A stretch of 64,000 nt of DNA from Sisyra terminalis (taxonomy: Eukaryota; Arthropoda; Insecta; Neuroptera; Sisyridae), in NCBI GenBank assembly GCA_958496175.1, contig OY292277.1, forward strand, positions 27,571,282-27,635,281. The letters run 5' to 3'. A program made the position numbers and the translations under genes. This document shows, piece by piece, positions 61,490 to 64,000 of the stretch (the first letter of the stretch is position 1; every line of letters begins with the position of its first letter). The notes beneath the pieces are model-generated. The model saw only the letters and a list, made by a program, of their open reading frames with translations. It was not told the origin of the DNA and ran no database searches.

Positions 61490-62741
61490 TCAAGAATAAA
61501 TAAACATTTGCTTAACAGTATCGAAAAACGAAAATGTTACAACCCCACGCCATAAATAATACAAAGACAGTTTGAATAATAACCAATGTTTTTTACAATT
61601 TACCCGTATTTTCGAAAAAGTATCTATCGTTTTACTAAATTCTATATCATAAACATTACGAATACAAGCTTTTGACATAATCAAAAAAGAAATCATTCTA
61701 GATTGGGTTTCTAACGTATGTTCAATTCCACGAATTAAATCATTTGTCTTCAAAATCAGGAGCATTTGACTATTAACATTTTGCAAAACAGTCGAAATTT
61801 TCGGCAAAAAGTTTGGAAATTCCCGTTTTAACACGTTCCTCTGAAATTTAAATGATAATAAATTTTTCACTCAAAACTAATATATTTTGCTTAATATACT
61901 TCTGTTTTGGTTTGTTTGGTGTTCTGAATTCCTGCCATTACGGTATCCCATGTGCGACCAGTTACCATACAAGAAAACAAACCATATAGCTCATTATTAA
62001 TGCCTAAATTATTCGAATGAAGTCTCATTTTGTGTCGATCTCGATTTAAAATACCCAACCATAATTGTGCATATTCATAACGAAATTCTTCAGTTAAATT
62101 CTGAAATTAAAAAAAACCTATATAATTAAATTTTAATTTTTAAAAAAATGGTCATTTACCGCATATAATCCGTGGTCTAAAAGAACAATTTCTACATTTT
62201 TTGATTCGTTTTTACGTACTAAAATATTACCAGGGTGTGGATCGCTGTGTACAAATCCTTCGATAAAAATCATAGTTGAATATAAGTAGCCCAATTTGTT
62301 TGAAACATCGATGGTATTAATTTGATTTTTTTTAATATAGTCTAAGTCGTTAATTTGCCCTCCTTCGACAAACTCCATGGTTAAAACACGAGGAGTTGTA
62401 TAACGCCAATAAATATCAGGTACTTTAAGCCACTTAAATCGTTCACAAATTTTCTTGATTTTCTCCGCATTATGACCCTCATGAACAAAGTCCAATTCCC
62501 GTGGAATATTCTTTTTCGTCTCATCAACGAGCCACTGAAAACTAAACTCAGGGAAAACTCGAGAAACGATTGCTACTAAAATTTCCATGGTTTTCAAATC
62601 GATCAGCGAATTTCCTCGAACATAAGAATGTTGAACTTTAACAGCAACGGTTTCACCGGTATGAAGAAGAGCCCGATGAACTTGAGCCAAAGACGCGACT
62701 CCCAGTGGTTGGGGGTCGAACTCCTTGAATATTTTGTGCGG
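61490..62741 (-). CDS. ADCK1: ADCK1-like atypical kinase (UbiB/ABC1 family), C-terminal part
   Basis: Three exons (62160-62741, 61900-62100, 61490-61840) encode the last 377 residues, all in phase 0. ADCK1 is a mitochondrial member of the UbiB atypical-kinase family; its substrate is not settled. Family features are EFDPQPLGVASLAQVHRALL (the Ala-rich loop replacing a kinase P-loop), VAVKVQH with the ATP-site lysine, ELDFVHEG, LTMEFVEGG, the catalytic loop HSDPHPGNILVRK and LLDHGLYA in place of DFG. Then come NLTEEFRYEY and LLILKTNDLIRGIEHTL. Relatives have about 150-200 further N-terminal residues including the KxGQ motif; these are not in 62742-64000 and must lie beyond the right edge. Confidence 0.94.
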
Positions 62742-64000
62742 CTAAAATTTAAATGATTATTTTTTTTTATATTTTTATTAAGGTATTATTTGGATTTTGA
62801 GGGTTTTCGAAACAATGACAATTTTTGCGAAAATTTTTGTACTTTTTTTTCTCCCAAATTAATTAACTTACCAACAATTTTCGATAAATGAATACATTTT
62901 TAAATCATGAACATTCACACAGTACTTCCAATATTCTTACTATTAAAAGTTACCTTTGCCAGCCCTCTGCTGCTGGAACAATTACCTCAAATTTAGTACT
63001 CTCTCTTTACGGAAACATTTTTCCTTCTGGAAAATGTTTAATAAGGAGTGTTATTCTATAATACAAAATGTCTAACAATAATTGATCAGAACGAAAAATG
63101 TATCCATAAGAGTGCAAATGAAACGTTACAGACCCTGTTAAAAAATTTTTTAAATGTTCAAAAAAACCATTTGAAGTCGTTTAAAGTAATTAAAGGCATT
63201 TTAAATGTAATAGTTTCAAAATACTTTTTGAACAGGGTGGAGTAATTAACCCGACCGTAGATACTTGGTCGAAGAGACTTTTAAAGTTCTTTAGGTACAG
63301 TGAATACAGTGAATATACTATGTGAACTTTCGGCTCATGTCCCTTTTAGAACAGTCAAATCTGGTAACGTTGCATTTAAATTTTGTTTTGAATTTAATTC
63401 GCGAATAAATCGGTCCATAATGAAACTTTAGCCGCAAAAGAGAAAAGTATACCATATTAGAATTGAATTAACAAAAAAATCGTGAATAGAATAAAACCAA
63501 AGTCGAAAATACAACGTTGCCAGATTTGACTATTCTAAAAGGGACTTGAGCCGAACTTGCATGACATAAAGGGATCAAGATATTTGGATATATCAAGATA
63601 ATTGGACACTGGCCCTTAAATTACTAGCAAGAACGAATTTTATATTTAATTTTCTTTCTCAAAAAATGGCGCCAAATTAAAAACGAAAGAATATATATCA
63701 ACATTTTGCAGTACTTAACGTTACAAGAAATATAAATTTCCAATAATTCCAGGATTCGACCCACTAGGGTACATAACAGTGCTTATTACAACTACCCCAT
63801 TAAGTGGGCTACCGAAATGTAATAGAGCTTTTTTGGTGAATAAGATAATTATATTTTCTTCAACATGCCGTTTGAATTTTTTGTTCATATCCACTATTCC
63901 GACTTTTCGTGGATACCGCAAAAATGAGATATCGACTTTGACGCCTTCTACAAAGAAAAAAAAAAGAAGAAAATAAAATCATTTTTTTTGTATTTTATAA
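62742..64000. other. ADCK1-like intron or upstream sequence
   Basis: No further ADCK1 exon is recognisable. It holds a MITE A copy (63332-63552) and a short inverted-end fragment near 63131-63237 (CCCTGTTAAAAAATTT mirrored by TTTTTGAACAGGG). The remainder is AT-rich. Confidence 0.5.
63332..63552. mobile_element. MITE family A, full copy
   Basis: GGCTCATGTCCCTTTTAGAA at the left is mirrored by TTCTAAAAGGGACTTGAGCC at the right, 221 bp long. Both arms keep GCAACGTTG or its mirror form, and the whole is nearly palindromic. The flanks GAACTTTC and GAACTTGC differ at one of eight positions, supporting an 8-bp target duplication. This is the best-preserved copy. Confidence 0.85.

Noticed and set aside
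63721..63976. Overlapping short frames near the right edge
   Set aside because: No family motif, no splice context, and the sequence does not match the missing N-terminal part of ADCK1.
1..64000. CRISPR arrays, prokaryotic operons, viral insertions
   Set aside because: No regularly spaced repeats, Shine-Dalgarno-led gene strings or viral polymerase, capsid or reverse-transcriptase frames were seen.

Overview
The window is AT-rich animal DNA with short, spliced eukaryotic genes (GT-AG introns, several under 100 bp) set among dense small DNA transposons. The recognisable proteins are animal housekeeping or signalling proteins, and the introns, repeat types and RpL18A sequence best fit an insect. 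I cannot name the order with confidence. There are no bacterial genes, operons, CRISPR arrays or rRNA genes.

Layout: (1) 1279-2735, minus, the first five exons of guanine deaminase; its 3' end lies beyond the left edge. (2) 9670-12694, plus, a five-exon gene for an unrecognised secreted protein with eight cysteines. (3) 12833-17311, minus, a complete eight-exon chimaerin-type Rac GAP (SH2-C1-RhoGAP), tail to tail with the previous gene. (4) 19941-23264, a 3.3-kb hAT-type transposon with an exact 8-bp target duplication. It has a doubled left end, an inverted pair of smaller elements and, unexpectedly, a possible small signal-peptide gene. (5) 23504-31280, plus, complete nine-exon importin-11. 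(6) 31281-42124, about 11 kb without a recognised gene, holding foldback elements, a 41-bp perfect hairpin, an orphan signal-peptide exon candidate and nested Helitrons with tRNA-like segments. (7) 42125-44942, plus, complete mitochondrial dihydroorotate dehydrogenase. (8) 51049-58101, minus, a Popeye-domain (POPDC/Bves) gene with two phase-compatible alternative last exons, one encoding a PDZ-ligand-like C terminus. (9) 58884-59670, plus, ribosomal protein L18a (eL20). (10) 61490-62741, minus, the C-terminal part of an ADCK1-like kinase whose 5' exons lie beyond the right edge.

The genes do not form one pathway: guanine deaminase and DHODH are in nucleotide metabolism, chimaerin and Popeye in signalling, importin-11 in nuclear import and L18a in translation. 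The other theme is mobile DNA. A palindromic ~220-bp MITE family with near-matching 8-bp flanks occurs at about ten places, mostly in introns and gaps.

The most novel items are the hAT element with possible gene cargo, the alternative Popeye C termini, the eight-cysteine secreted protein, and the paired tRNA-like units inside Helitrons. Exon boundaries were worked out by hand from splice consensus, reading phase and remembered family sequences; no alignment or transcript data were available.
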